DNA of 64,000 nt from the NCBI RefSeq assembly GCF_002482975.1, contig NZ_DLHA01000019.1:546394-610393 (forward strand). Direction: 5' to 3'. Below, piece after piece: positions 8,897 through 21,000 of the stretch. Numbering within the stretch: position 1 is the first letter of the stretch; the number at the start of each line of letters is the position of its first letter. The notes under the pieces were generated by a model. It made no database searches. It was not told the DNA's origin and worked only from the letters and a program-made list of their open reading frames with translations. Position numbers and translations under genes: made by a program. This DNA is from Flavobacterium sp. UBA7680. GTDB lineage: Bacteria > Bacteroidota > Bacteroidia > Flavobacteriales > Flavobacteriaceae.

Positions 8897-8925
8897 CAAA
8901 ATTAGGATTATTTTTGTTCATACAA
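8897..8925 (-). promoter_or_regulatory. ligA promoter (TTG / TAATTTTG)
   Basis: On the minus strand a TTG (8923-8925) lies 18 bp before TAATTTTG (8897-8904). This matches the Bacteroidota -33/-7 pattern at normal spacing, about 46 bp before the ligA ATG. Confidence 0.6.
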
Positions 8926-8954
8926 CATTAAACACAAAAGTTTTATAAAAATCA

Positions 8955-8988
8955 AAAATCAGGCTGCAAAAATTTGCGGCCTGATTTT
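8955..8988 (-). terminator. Rho-independent terminator after the surface-protein operon
   Basis: Long hairpin with outer arms AAAATCAGGC / GCCTGATTTT and inner arms GCAAA / TTTGC, each side separated by one unpaired base. On the minus strand it is followed by a T-rich run. It lies about 110 bp past the stop of the OmpA-family gene and would end the giant gene-porP-ompA transcript. Confidence 0.8.
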
Positions 8989-9099
8989 CTCCTTGTCCAT
9001 TATTCTTAAAAAAGAATTTTAAAAAACCAACTTCCAAATGGTTTCTACGTTCTATATCTTAAAATCTGATTATCAATAAATTAGATCGAAAATATAGTA

Positions 9100-11037
9100 C
9101 TATTTTTGAATAATGATGAAATCGGAGCGTCTGTTTAACAAATGTTCTTCTTCAGTACATTTCACTCCATTTTTGCATTTATTGATTAAACGACTTTCGC
9201 CGTAACCAATGGCACTTTCGATTCTTGAAGCGTCAATTCCCTGCGAGATAATATAATCTCTTGTTGATTTTGCTCTGTTATCTGAAAGTTTTAAGTTATA
9301 AGCATCTTTCCCTCTTGAGTCTGTGTGTGATTCAATTTTGATTCTGATGTTTGGAAATTTTTGCATAATGAAAACTACTTTTGTCAATTCTTCGACTGCC
9401 AAAGGTGTAATGTCGTATTTGTCATAATCAAAATAAATTGGGTTAACATCTACTTTTTCAACACCTTTCTTTTTTACCACTAAATCGTCATAATTGCTAA
9501 GTTCAAAATTGATATTTGGAATTTCGCCTTCATTTTCTTTTGTAGTTTCTACGGTTTTTTCGTCGCTGCTGTAATTTGGTTTGGCAGCAATCATATTAAC
9601 CACTTTATTACACGGAACAACAATGGCGTATTTTCCTTCGTAGTTTGTTTTGGTTTCGCCTAAAACTTCTTTAAAAGAATTGTAAGCCATAACGGTAACA
9701 TCTGATAATGGAAGTTTTGATTTTCTATCAACGGCAATTCCCGAAATACTTTGGTTACAAACCGGTTTTCCTTTTACAAAAGAATAAATATCATCGTCGC
9801 CTTTTCCTCCTGCTCTGTTTGAGGAAACGTAACCGTAACTGTCTGACTTATCTACGATATAAGCAAAATCATCTTTATTACTGTTTATTGGAGCGCCAAG
9901 ATTTCTTGGTGTTGTAAAAGTTCCGTCTGATAAAAATTTACTTTCGTAAACATCTAAATCTCCTAAACCATAATGTCCATCTGAAGAAAAATAAAGCATT
10001 CCGTTTCTGTAATAAGGAAAAAGGTCATTACCAATTGTATTGATTTTTGGTCCCAGATTTAACGGTGTACTCATTGTTCCGTCATCTGAAATTTTTACTA
10101 CATACAAATCCGTTTCACCAAATCCGCCCGGCATATCTGATGCGAAGAAAAGCCATTTTCCGTCATCGCTTAAAGAAGGATGTCCTACAGAATAATCATC
10201 GCTGCTAAAGAATACGTTTTGCGGATTTTCTAATTTATTATCTACAACATCTCCTCTAACAATTTGAAAATTATTGACTTTATCGCCATCAACAACTAAT
10301 TTGTTTTTCTTTAAAATGTTAGTGGTATAATAAATTGTTTTTCCTGCTGCATCAAATGTGGCTGTTGCTTCGTGATATTTACTCATTACGTTTGGAATGA
10401 ATAAACTTTCGTTGAAGAGGCTTCCATCTGCAGGATTTCTTTCAGAAACATATAAATTCAGGAAGGGCTGATTGTTCCAAGTGTATAGTTTTTCGCTAAA
10501 CTTGGTTGTGTCTCTTGCCGAAGTAAAGACAATTTTTTCCTGATAAAAAGTGGTTCCAAAATCAGATTTAGTGGTATTGATATCCAGATTTTTAATTTGA
10601 TACAATGGCTTTGCTTTCGCTAAACTATCCAATTGCTTTTTCTGTGCAACATAACGGTCTATTTCCTTTTGATCTCCTTTTTTGTCCAGATATTCTTTGG
10701 TTACTCTATCTGCTTCATCATAATCCATGACTGCTTTCATGGTTTGAATGTATCTTAGATAGTAAATATCAGTTAGATTATTGCCCTGTGCTTCGTATAG
10801 TTTTCTATACCATTTTAGGGCATTTCGTGCATCAGAAATAAAATAATACGAGTCTGCGGCATTTTTTAATGTTTGTGTCGACGGACTTTTAATATTTTGT
10901 AATATTTCTTCGTAAGCCTTTGATGCATCTGTATATGAATAATTTCTAAACAAAGCATCGGCTTTCTTTAAATTAGTCTTTTGAGCAAAACTAAACGTAA
11001 TGCTCAAGACTAAACTTAGGATATATAATTTTTTCAT
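9100..11037 (-). CDS. OmpA-family protein with TPR, PD40 and carboxypeptidase-regulatory domains (PorE-like)
   Basis: A 645-residue exported protein (signal peptide ending SFAQ). Order of parts: a TPR-like helical region (about 25-140), a WD40-like PD40 propeller (about 200-425, with blades such as LSDDGKWLFFASDMPGG and GMLYFSSDGHYGLGDLDVY), a carboxypeptidase-regulatory-like beta domain (about 435-515) and a C-terminal OmpA peptidoglycan-binding domain (about 540-645, with YFDYDKYDI and IESHTDSRGKDAYN). P. gingivalis PorE has this architecture and anchors type IX secretion parts to the cell wall. It ends the operon with the SprF-like protein (11 bp away) and the giant surface protein, so it probably helps anchor or display that protein. 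The specific role is inferred. Confidence 0.85.
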   Translation of the reverse strand: MKKLYILSLVLSITFSFAQKTNLKKADALFRNYSYTDASKAYEEILQNIKSPSTQTLKNAADSYYFISDARNALKWYRKLYEAQGNNLTDIYYLRYIQTMKAVMDYDEADRVTKEYLDKKGDQKEIDRYVAQKKQLDSLAKAKPLYQIKNLDINTTKSDFGTTFYQEKIVFTSARDTTKFSEKLYTWNNQPFLNLYVSERNPADGSLFNESLFIPNVMSKYHEATATFDAAGKTIYYTTNILKKNKLVVDGDKVNNFQIVRGDVVDNKLENPQNVFFSSDDYSVGHPSLSDDGKWLFFASDMPGGFGETDLYVVKISDDGTMSTPLNLGPKINTIGNDLFPYYRNGMLYFSSDGHYGLGDLDVYESKFLSDGTFTTPRNLGAPINSNKDDFAYIVDKSDSYGYVSSNRAGGKGDDDIYSFVKGKPVCNQSISGIAVDRKSKLPLSDVTVMAYNSFKEVLGETKTNYEGKYAIVVPCNKVVNMIAAKPNYSSDEKTVETTKENEGEIPNINFELSNYDDLVVKKKGVEKVDVNPIYFDYDKYDITPLAVEELTKVVFIMQKFPNIRIKIESHTDSRGKDAYNLKLSDNRAKSTRDYIISQGIDASRIESAIGYGESRLINKCKNGVKCTEEEHLLNRRSDFIIIQK

Positions 11038-11048
11038 ATGTTTTGTTT

Positions 11049-11981
11049 TTAGAAGAATCTAGGAGATTTAATTTTGCTTTGTCCTTTGTTGAATGAATAA
11101 CGCAAGATGAATTCGTGTGTTCCATCGTTGTATTTATTCAATTGACTTGTGGTGTAATCAAAAGCATAACCTAGATAAAAACTAGGTGTTATTTGAAAAC
11201 CTGCCAGAATACTTACAGAATCGTCTGTTCTGTATGATCCTCCAATAACAAATTTCTCAGCTATCATAAAATTCGCCGATACATCAGCAGTTAAAGGTGC
11301 TCCGCTTACTGCTTTTACTAAAAATGCTGGTTTGAACTTTAAATTTGGGTTCAAATCAAAAACATATCCTCCCATTAAATAATAATGCAAACGATCGTAA
11401 TCTATTGATTCCTGCACATCATCATAATAGTTGTTTGAAATAAAACTTGGAATAGAGAATCCTAAATACCATTTTTCTGTGTAATAGTAAATTCCGGCTC
11501 CTACTGCTAGTTTCATTTGATTGTCTATATTTTGGTTTAGGAGAACATCATTGTTATCGTAATATCTTCCTTTTGACCAATCTATATTTAGCATTCTCAT
11601 ACCTGCTTTTAGTCCAAATGCTAATCTTTTTTCGTACCCAAGAGGTAATGAATAAGAGAAGTTTCCGTCAAGGTATAATTCATTTGAAGGACCAATTTTG
11701 TCGTTAACTACACTCAATCCTAAACCGATTTTTTCGTTTGAAAGCGGTCCGTGAATGGAAAACGATTGTGTTTCTGGTGCTCCTGAAATGCCTACCCATT
11801 GCGAACGGTGTAAAAGTGTGGCTTCGAGAGTGCCGGTAGACCCGGCATAAGCCGGATTTACCGCCATTGTATTATACATATACTGCGTATATTGAGGATC
11901 TTGTTGTGCACTGACACATACTGTAATAAGAGAACATATTAAAATTAAATACGTTTCTAATGGTTTTATATATAGTTTCAT
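11049..11981 (-). CDS. PorP/SprF family type IX secretion membrane protein
   Basis: A 310-residue outer-membrane beta-barrel protein. It has a signal peptide ending VSAQ, and the hallmark QDPQYTQYMYNTMAVNPAYAGS directly after it is diagnostic (residues about 27-48). The rest alternates strands and ends with the aromatic residue of a barrel (SPRFF). In F. johnsoniae, SprF-type proteins are needed for secretion or surface attachment of the adjacent large protein with a type B sorting domain. Here it lies 44 bp downstream of such a gene and 11 bp upstream of the OmpA-family gene, so it is the likely dedicated partner. Confidence 0.93.
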   Translation of the reverse strand: MKLYIKPLETYLILICSLITVCVSAQQDPQYTQYMYNTMAVNPAYAGSTGTLEATLLHRSQWVGISGAPETQSFSIHGPLSNEKIGLGLSVVNDKIGPSNELYLDGNFSYSLPLGYEKRLAFGLKAGMRMLNIDWSKGRYYDNNDVLLNQNIDNQMKLAVGAGIYYYTEKWYLGFSIPSFISNNYYDDVQESIDYDRLHYYLMGGYVFDLNPNLKFKPAFLVKAVSGAPLTADVSANFMIAEKFVIGGSYRTDDSVSILAGFQITPSFYLGYAFDYTTSQLNKYNDGTHEFILRYSFNKGQSKIKSPRFF

Positions 11982-12025
11982 AACGATACTTATTTAGTTT
12001 AATTAATTAGATGATTAATAGAATG

Positions 12026-15000
12026 TTATCTCATTATTGATAACCATCCTTTTTTAACCGTTCCATCTCCAATGGTAATCACATAAAAATAAGTACCTGT
12101 TGGCAGCATATCTCCTCTATTAACTACTCCGGATACATTTGCAGTTCCGTCCCAATCGTTCTCATAGTGTGCTTTGCTGTACACTAATGCACCATATCTG
12201 TTAAAAACTTTTAACTCGTTGTTAGGATGTGTTTCGATACAATCAATTCTAAACAAGTCATTAGCTCCGTCATTATTTGGTGTAAACTCATTGTAAACTG
12301 TCAAACAAATTGGCTCAACCGAAGCTGAAGCTGAATTGTTTGTTGCATCGACATCTAAAGGAGTTGAGTTTTCGATAGTAGCAACATTTAAGTAGTTTCC
12401 GCTTGAAAGTACTTCTGCAACTATTGTTAACGTTACACTTTGTCCTGCTGGCAGTGTTGGAATTGTCCAAAGTCCTGTTGCCGGATTAAATGTTCCTGTT
12501 GATGTATTAGAGCTAACTAAATTATATCCTGTTGGTAATAAATCACTAACAAGTGTGTTTATGAAACCTCCTTCGCCAACATTGTTTACTGTTATTGTAA
12601 ATGTTACATTGTCACCAAAATTTGGCGTTGGATTATCAACCACATTCGTAATTGTTAAATCAGAACATGTTGCTACAGTTACGTTTAAGAATTTAGTTGT
12701 GGTTTCGTCACAAGTATTTGTGTAAGTAACCTCAACTCTTCCCGGTCCAATATCTGACCATGAGATTGTTGCAGATCCGTCTGCAGTTCCTCCGCCAGAA
12801 GTGATTGTTCCGTTTGTAACTGACCAAACATAATTTGATTTTCCATTTGCAATTGAATAGGTTACTCCTTGGAAAACACATGGTGTGTCGTCTGTAGTTG
12901 TAAGCTGTACTAAAGCATCATTTTCAAAGGCAATTGTAATACCTAATCTTGTCGCGCTTTCACATCCGTTTGTTGTGTTACTAAGTGCGGCAGCGTAATA
13001 CGTACCTGCTGTGAGCAATGTTCCTGCCGGAAGTGGTGTTCCGCCTGTTGCAGTGGCATAGAAAACAACGTTTGGTTCGTTAACTAAAATGTTAGCTAAT
13101 GTTGGCAATTTAGATAAACAGAACGTTTGCGTTGTGTTTGGCGTTGTAATGATACCCGGAGTATTTACATTTACTGCAACTGCTAATCTCGCTGGATTTT
13201 CACAATTTATAGCACTTGACACAGCTCCATAATATGTTCCTGTTGCTAAAGCTGTTGTAGCTGGAAGTGCTGTTCCGCCTGTAGCAGAAGTATACCAAAT
13301 CACATTTGCTTCGTTTACCTGAATATTAGCAACTGTTGGTGCATTGATTGAACAGAAATCCTGTGTTGCATCTGTTGTAGTTGGCGTTGGACTCGGATCT
13401 GTTACTGTTACTGTAACTTGTAAACGAGTTGAGCTTTCACAACCTGTTGCCGGATCTACAATGTTTCCATAGTAAATACCTGATGTTAAGGCTGTAGTTG
13501 CCGGAATTGCTGTTCCACCTGTTGCTGTGCTAAACCAAGTTACATTGCTTTCATTTACCTGAATGCTTGCAATTGTTGGTGATGCTGTTGAACAGAAGCT
13601 TTGAGTTGCATTTGTTGTTGTTGGATTAATTGTGTTTCCAACTGTAACTGCAACTAGTAATCTCACGCTGCTTTCGCATCCTGTTACCGGATCCTGAATT
13701 ACTCCATAATAATTACCTGTTGCTAAAGCTGTTGTAGCTGGAATTGCTGTTCCGCCTGTAGCAGCTGTGTACCAAACTACATTTGGTGCGTTTACCTGAA
13801 TGTTAGCAACTGTTGGTGCGTTTCCAGAACAGAAAGTCTGTGTAGCATCTGTAGTTGTTGGTGTAGCAGGATCTGTTACACTTACTGCAACTGCTAATCT
13901 TACAGTACTTTGACAATTTGTTGCCGGATCTAAAATGGCTGCATAATAAGTTCCATTTGTCAAGGCAGTTGTCGCTGGAATCGCTGTTCCGCCTGTGGCT
14001 GTACTGTACCAAACAATGTTTGATTCATTTACCTGAATATTGGCAAAAGTTGGTGCATTAACTAAACAGAAATCCTGAGTGGCATCTGTTGTAGTTGGTG
14101 TTCCCGGATCTGTTACACTTACTGCAATTGCTAATCTAACGTTGCTTTCGCAGTTTGTTGTCGGATTTAGAATTGAAGCGTAGTAGTTTCCTGTTGCTAA
14201 AGCTGTTGTAGTAGGAATCGCTGTCCCGCCTGTAGCAGCTGTATACCAAACTATTGTGCCTACTGCTGGTGTGTTTACTTGGATATCAGCAACGATTGGC
14301 GCATCAATTAAACAGAAGTCTTGTGTAGCATCTGTTGTGGTTGGTGTTCCAGGATCGGTTACACTTACTGCAATTGCTAATCTTACATTGCTCTCGCAAT
14401 TTGTTGTTGGATTTAGAATTGAAGCGTAGTAAGTTCCAGTTGCTAATGCTGTTGTTGCTGGAACTACTGTTCCGCCTGTGGCAGCTGTATACCAAACTAT
14501 TGTTCCAACGGCTGGTGTATTTACCTGAATGTTCGCAACTGTCGGTGCATCAATTAAACAGAAATCTTGTGTGGCATCTGTAGTAGTTGGTGTTCCAGGA
14601 TCTGTTACACTTACGGCTATTGCTAATCTAACATTGCTCTCGCAATTTGTTGTAGCATTTAGAATTGAAGCGTAGTATGTTCCTGTTACTAAAGCTGTTG
14701 TTACTGGAACTGCTGTTCCGCCTGTCGCAGCTGTATACCAAACTATTGTACCAACGGCTGGTGTGTTTACCTGAATGTTCGCAACTGTCGGAGCATCAAT
14801 TAAACAGAAATCTTGTGTTGCATCTGTTGTAGTTGGTGTTCCCGGATCTGTTACACTTACTGCAATTGCTAATCTAACGTTGCTTTCGCAGTTTGTTGTC
14901 GGATTTAGAATTGAAGCGTAGTAGTTTCCTGTTGCTAAAGCTGTTGTAGTAGGAATCGCTGTTCCGCCTGTCGCAGCTGTATACCAAACTATTGTTCCTA

Positions 15001-18000
15001 CCGCTGGTGTATTTACCTGAATATTGGCTACTGTCGGAGCATCAATTAAACAGAAGTCTTGTGTAGCATCTGTTGTGGTTGGTGTTCCCGGATCTGTTAC
15101 ACTTACTGCAATGGCTAATCTAACATTGCTCTCGCAATTTATTGTTGGATTTAGAATTGAAGCGTAGTAAGTTCCAGTTGCTAATGCTGTTGTAGTTGGA
15201 ATCGCTGTTCCGCCTGTGGCAGCTGTGTACCAAACTATTGTACCTACTGCTGGCGTGTTTACCTGAATATTGGCAACCGTAGGAGCATCAATTAAACAGA
15301 AGTCTTGTGTCGCATCTGTTGTAGTTGGTGTTCCAGGATCTGTTACACTTATGGCAATCGCTAATCTAACATTGCTTTCGCAGTTTGTTGTTGGATTTAG
15401 TATTGAAGCGTAGTATGTTCCTGTTGCTAAAGCTGTTGTTGCTGGAATCGCTGTTCCGCCTGTGGCAGCTGTGTACCAAACTATTGTACCTACTGCTGGT
15501 GTATTTACCTGAATATCAGCAACTGTCGGCGCATCAACTAAACAGAAGTCTTGTGTGGCATCTGTAGTTGTCGGTGTACCCGGATCTGTTACACTTACTG
15601 CAATGGCTAATCTTACATTGCTCTCGCAGTTTGTTGTAGCATTTAAAATTGAAGCGTAGTAGTTTCCTGTTACTAATGCTGTTGTAGTTGGAATCGCTGT
15701 TCCGCCTGTAGCAGCTGTGTACCATACGATTGTACCTACTGCTGGAGTGTTTACCTGAATATCGGCAACGGTTGGCGCATCAATTAAACAGAAGTCTTGT
15801 GTTGCATCTGTAGTTGTTGGTGTCCCCGGATCTGTTACGCTTACTGCAACTGCTAATCTAACGTTGCTTTCGCAGTTTGTTGTCGGATTTAAAATTGAAG
15901 CATAATAGTTTCCTGTTGCTAAAGCTGTTGTTGCTGGAACTGCTGTTCCGCCTGTAGCAGCTGTATACCAAACTATTGTGCCTACCGCTGGCGTATTTAC
16001 CTGAATATCGGCAACGGTTGGCGCATCAATTAAACAGAAATCTTGTGTGGCATCTGTTGTAGTTGGTGTTCCCGGATCTGTTACACTTACGGCTATTGCT
16101 AATCTAACATTGCTTTCGCAGTTTGTTGTTGGATTTAAAATTGAAGCGTAATAGTTTCCTGTTACCAATGCTGTTGTAGTTGGAATCGCTGTTCCACCTG
16201 TTGCAGCTGTATACCAAACTATTGTTCCAACAGCTGGTGTGTTTACCTGAATATTAGCAACGGTTGGTGCATCAATTAAACAGAAATCTTGTGTAGCATC
16301 TGTAGTAGTTGGTGTTCCCGGATCAGTAACACTTACTGCAATTGCTAATCTAACATTGCTTTCGCAGTTGGTTGTTGGATTTAGAATTGAAGCGTAATAG
16401 TTTCCTGTTACCAATGCTGTTGTAGTAGGAATCGCTGTTCCGCCTGTCGCAGCTGTGTACCAAACTATTGTTCCTACTGCTGGCGTATTTATCTGAATAT
16501 CGGCAACGGTTGGAGTATCAATTAAACAGAAATCTTGTGTAGCATCTGTTGTCGTTGGTGTTCCAGGATCTGTTACACTAACAGCAATTGCTAATCTAAC
16601 ATTGCTTTCGCAGTTTGTTGTCGGATTTAGAATTGAAGCGTAATATGTTCCTGTTGCTAAAGCTGTTGTTGAAGGAACTGCTGTTCCGCCTGTAGCAGCT
16701 GTATACCAAACGATTGTACCTACTGCTGGTGTATTTACCTGAATATCAGCAACGGTTAGTGCATCAATTAAACAGAAGTCTTGTGTGGCATCTGTCGTTG
16801 TTGGTGTTCCAGGATCTGTTACACTTACCGCAATTGCTAATCTAACATTGCTTTCGCAGTTTGTTGCTGGATTTAGAATTGAAGCGTAGTAAGTTCCTGT
16901 CACTAATGCTGTTGTAGTTGGAATCGCTGTTCCGCCTGTTGCTGCTGTATACCAAACTATTGTTCCAACGGCTGGTGTATTTACCTGAATATCGGCAACG
17001 GTTGGCGCATCAACTAAACAGAAATCTTGTGTTGCATCTGTTGTAGTTGGTGTTCCTGGATCTGTTACACTTACTGCAATGGCTAATCTAACATTGCTTT
17101 CGCAGTTTGTTGTTGGATTTAGTATTGAAGCATAGTAATTACCTGTTGCTAAAGCTGTTGTTGATGGAATCGCTGTTCCGCCTGTAGCAGCTGTATACCA
17201 AACTATTGTGCCAACAGCTGGCGTGTTTACCTGAATATTGGCAACTGTCGGAGCATCAACTAAACAGAAATCTTGTATTGCATCTGTAGTTGTCGGCGTT
17301 CCAGGGTCAGTTACGCTTACGGCAATCGCTAATCTAACATTGCTTTCACAGTTTGTTGTCGGATTTAAAATTGAAGCGTAATATGTTCCTGTTGCTAAAG
17401 CTGTTGTTGATGGAACTGCTGTTCCGCCTGTAGCAGCTGTATACCAAACTATTGTGCCAACGGCTGGTGTATTTACCTGAATATCGGCAACTGTAGGAGC
17501 ATCAATTAAACAGAAGTCTTGTGTTGCATCTGTTGTGGTTGGTGTTCCAGGATCGGTTACGCTAACTGCAATGGCTAATCTAACATTACTTTCGCAGTTT
17601 GTTGTCGGATTTAGAATTGAAGCGTAGTAATTTCCTGTTACTAATGTTGTTGTAGCTGGAATCGCTGTTCCTCCTGTAGCAGCTGTGTACCAAACTATTG
17701 TGCCAACGGCTGGCGTATTTACCTGAATGTTGGCAACTGTAGGCGCATCAACTAAACAAAAATCTTGTGTTGCATCTGTAGTTGTCGGTGTACCCGGATC
17801 AGTTACGCTTACAGCAACAGCTAATCTTACAGCACTTTCACAATTTGTTGTTCCGTTAAAAATTGATGCATAATAAGTACCAGTAGTCAAAGCTGTTGTA
17901 GAAGCGATTGCTGTTCCGCCTGTTATGGCAGTATACCAAACTATTGTTCCAACGGCTGGTGTGTTTACCTTAATATCAGCAACTGTAGGAGCATCAATTA

Positions 18001-21000
18001 AACAGAAGTCTTGTGTTGCATCTGTAGTTGTTGGTGTTCCAGGATCTGTTACACTAACGGCAATCGCTAATCTAACATTGCTTTCGCAGTTTGTTGTTGG
18101 ATTTAGAATTGAAGCGTAGTAGTTTCCTGTTGCTAATGCTGTTGTAGTTGGAATCGCTGTTCCGCCTGTAGCAGCTGTATACCAAACTATTGTTCCAACA
18201 GCTGGTGTATTTACCTGAATGTCTGCAACGGTTGGCGCATCAACTAAACAAAAATCTTGTGTCGTATCTGTCGTGGTTGGTGTTCCCGGATCTGTTACAC
18301 TTACTGCAATGGCTAACCTTACATTGCTCTCGCAGTTTGTTGTTCCATTTAAAATTGAAGCGTAATAGTTTCCTGTTACTAATGCTGTTGTAGTTGGAAT
18401 CGCTGTTCCGCCTGTGGCAGCTGTATACCAAACTATGGTTCCTATCGCTGGTGTGTTAACCTGAATGTCGGCAACAGTTGGCGCATCAACTAAACAGAAA
18501 TCTTGTGTTGCATCTGTTGTAGTTGGTGTTCCTGGATCAGTTACACTTACTGCAACTGCTAATCTTACGCTGCTTTCACAACCTGTAATAGCATCTGTTG
18601 CAGCTCCATAATAAGTTCCTGTTGTTAATGCTGTTGTAGATGGAATCGCTATTCCGCCTGTTGAAACATTATACCAAACTACATTTGATTCATTTACCTG
18701 AATACTTGCAATTGTTGGCGCATCAACTAAACAGAAATCTTGTGTAGCATCTGTGGTTGTCGGTGTATTTGGATCACTTATGATAATTACGGCATCTTGT
18801 AATGTTCCTGCAAGATTTTCACAAGTATTATCGCTGGCAACTGCCACATGATAAGTAATTGGGCTCATTGCTTTTGTCAATCCTACAGCTGTTAAAACAC
18901 CTGCAGCATTGATTGTATAAGTAACTCCTGCTATAACTGAACCGTTTGTTATAGGCTGTGTTCTGGCTGCATCTAAATACCAGGTAAATACCGGATTTGT
19001 TAATGTTGGTGCAGTTGGAGTTAATGATGCTGGCACACTGTGACAAACTGTTAAATCATCAACTAAAATATCATTGACTGTTGAAGGAGGCAGAATTGTA
19101 AATGTAATTTGTTTTCTGTCTGCAACTGCAGTTTCACAAAATTGATCTCCGCTAACCCCTACATAATAAGTATAAGTTCCCGGAGCTAATCCGTTAACGA
19201 TTAACTGTGCCGTTGTTTCTCCAGGAATCAACTGCGCTGTAGTACCGTTAAAGCTATACCAGTAATAAACAGGGTTTGTTACAACTGGTGTTCCGCTTAA
19301 ACTTGTTGCTAATGTTACAGTTCCTGAAGGAGAGCAAATTGAAGTTGTTGTTCCTCCATTTAAAGTAATATTTGTTAAAGCATTTACCGGAGTCGAAGCT
19401 TTGATTTCAACTGTTACTTCTCCTCTAGCAAAAGTTTCACAACCATAACGTACTGGCTGAACGTAGTATTTATAGATTCCTGCTGTTAAACTTGCTGGTA
19501 CTGTATAAGTAATTCCTGTAGCAAGTGCAGTTCCTCCTGTTGGTGCATCATACCAAATGTAAGTTGAACAGGCTTCTTCGGGTATTTGAAGGGTTATATC
19601 TGTTCCCGGGCAGACCGTTATTTTATTCTCCGGATCGGCTCCTATTACGGTTGTGTTTGCAACTCTTTCTACTGTATGAACTCTTAAGAAATCTAATACT
19701 CCTGCAACTCCTCCCAAACGAATTCTTACTCTATCGTAAACTTCTGTTGGTGAAGTAACAAGTGCCACTGCCATTGAATTTCCTGGCAATAATCTTAAGC
19801 TCAATAATGTACTTGTATTTTGAATTGGTGCCCCAACGGCAACACTTCCTAAATAACGCTGAATACTAAATCCTGTCAATAAATTAACATCTAAAAGTGC
19901 TCCCGGTTTTGAGATCACAATTCTTAGTGTATCACTTACAACAGATGGTGTTTTGAATTCAACTGTTAAATCGGCAGCAGCCAAAACTCCTAATCCGCTA
20001 TACATTGTTGCAAAAGTTGTAATGTCATTGTCTGCAATATTCCATGCATCGTTAACTCCTACTGCAGTTGTGACAGCTCCAATTCCTAAATCAGTTGCGC
20101 CATAAAAAATATCACGGATATCTCCAGGCGTACAAACAACACTTGAAACGGATCTGTTATAATGTGCATCGAATACTTTCGTATTTTGAGCCACACTTAA
20201 TAGTGAAGCTGACTGAATACGAATTCCGTCATAATCCTGCGGACCTGAAGCGTCTGAAGGAACAAAAGTAAATTCATAGGTATTATCTCCAGAAATTAAA
20301 TTCAATAAAGAACCCGATACAGATTGCATTGTTCCAATATCAACTCCTCCAATTGTTCCAATTACTGATAAATTTTGGCCTACTGCTAATAAACTTAATT
20401 CAGAACCCAATTTAATCGTTACTGGTGTTCCTTTTACGATTGGTGCTGGCCAAGTTAAATTTTGCCAGGTTGTACCCACTCCTAAAAGTCCTAAACCTGT
20501 AGTAATGGTAGAGAATGTCTGTGGATCACCATCGACTGCATTTGCTCCGTCAGTAACCGTTCCTGTAACTATTGATCCCATTGTTTGTGCTGTTGCATAA
20601 ACTCTTTCTGTTAAAGATTGACAGTTACTAAGATCAATTACATTAATTACTTTGGTTGCAGTTCTGGAACAAATTCCGTCGCTGGCAACAACTGTATAAG
20701 TATAAACTCCCGGTGTGTTTAAAACTCCGGTAGTAAATGTTGGTCCTGTTAAAGCATTTCCTTGCGGATCAAACCATGAAATTGTTCCGGTTGATGTTGC
20801 TGTTAAGGTAACGTTTGATCCTATATTTACTGATTCTGATGGATTTGTTACAACTAAACTTGGTAATGCATTTATTGTCACAGTTACAGATTGCTGTACA
20901 GATGGACAAGTAACTCCATTACCCTGAGCTAAAATTGAATAAACACCACTTAATGTAATATTAGCCGCAGCATCTGCAGTTATTACATTATTCGATGGAT

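Noticed and set aside
14335..18393. Several 60-80 codon open frames on either strand within the tandem array
   Set aside because: They repeat with the array, are leucine- or serine/asparagine-rich by frame, and have no start signals; they are shadows of the giant gene.
14094..18521. Regular 246-bp periodicity that could suggest a CRISPR or satellite array
   Set aside because: The period is far too long for CRISPR, there is no repeat/spacer contrast, and the whole stretch is one open frame of Ig-like modules.
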